A stretch of DNA of 64,000 nucleotides, taken from contig JAYZDS010000004.1 of NCBI GenBank assembly GCA_036337715.1, positions 1 through 64,000 on the forward strand. Direction: 5' to 3'. The notes under the pieces were generated by a model, which was not told the DNA's origin, made no database searches, and saw nothing but the letters and a program-made list of their open reading frames with translations. The position numbers were made by a program, and so were the translations under genes. Numbering within the stretch: position 1 is the stretch's first letter; each line of letters starts with the position of its first letter. Shown in pieces: positions 63,916 to 64,000 of the stretch. The DNA comes from JAURNZ01 sp036337715 (GTDB lineage: Bacteria > Pseudomonadota > Gammaproteobacteria > Comchoanobacterales > Comchoanobacteraceae).

Positions 63916-64000
63916 CTACTTATCTTCTTCAGATTGGTCTTCGAAATTAGTAATTTCTGGGAAATCAAATGGCACTACGTCGTCATTATTTTCATCGCCA
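63916..64000 (-). CDS. C-terminal end of an unknown acidic protein (cut by window)
   Basis: Reading the minus strand from the right edge gives 27 residues that begin GDENNDDVVPFDFPEI and end EDQSEEDK, then TAG at 63916-63918. The acidic, Glu-rich tail is like those of Dot/Icm-secreted proteins, but this is too short to judge. The rest of the gene lies outside the window. Confidence 0.6.
   Translation of the reverse strand, partial: GDENNDDVVPFDFPEITNFEDQSEEDK

Overview
The window is AT-rich bacterial chromosome, almost fully coding, with no insertion sequence, prophage, CRISPR array, tRNA or rRNA that I can see. The housekeeping anchors are gammaproteobacterial: rplM-rpsI-sspA-sspB, rsmI back to back with an LpoA-type lipoprotein, a DolP-type BON lipoprotein, rsmG, thiL, trhO, an RND efflux pair and znuABC. 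Ankyrin-type, very long helical and membrane-plus-coiled-coil proteins that look like host-interaction proteins suggest a host-associated lineage such as Legionellales or a relative. That placement is inference, not proof.

Layout. 1-3.9 kb: two paralogous glutamate-receptor-like channel proteins alternate with one glycosyltransferase and the tail remnant of a second, a decayed tandem duplication. 4-9 kb: an unknown protein, two GT9 heptosyltransferase-type genes, a DUF6165 gene and a broken glycosyltransferase (envelope sugar locus). 9-10.7 kb: two unknown genes. 10.7-13.2 kb: divergent znuCB/znuA zinc importer. 13.2-16.2 kb: ankyrin-like protein. 16.2-21.4 kb: blue-type proteorhodopsin, a terminator, then crtI-crtB-crtY-blh, which make retinal from GGPP. 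21.3-26.5 kb: MFS transporter, rhomboid protease, a possible permuted papain-fold enzyme and two membrane proteins. 26.5-31.3 kb: a 1600-residue unknown protein. 31.4-32.4 kb: three tandem small DUF6868-like membrane proteins. 32.4-33.7 kb: membrane-anchored alpha/beta hydrolase.

33.9-43.7 kb is mixed metabolism and repair: a DETD-box helicase with C-terminal repeats, AAG-type DNA glycosylase, an unknown protein, photolyase, DUF3429, an HSDL2-like SDR, a pterin dehydratase, a Bcr/CflA-type MFS, a second SDR, a GST and trhO. 43.7-56.4 kb: RND pump, NadM-like protein, thiL, rsmI/lpoA, a 42-residue lipoprotein, DolP, SDR, rsmG, sspBA and rpsI-rplM. 56.5-64 kb: six minus-strand unknown genes, the last cut by the edge. 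Three of these share an N-terminal membrane module with different charged or coiled-coil tails. This block is the best candidate for an undescribed system.

The light-related genes form a coherent set: proteorhodopsin, its retinal pathway and, 16 kb away, a photolyase. Several genes are corrected here to starts with better ribosome binding sites or family fit.
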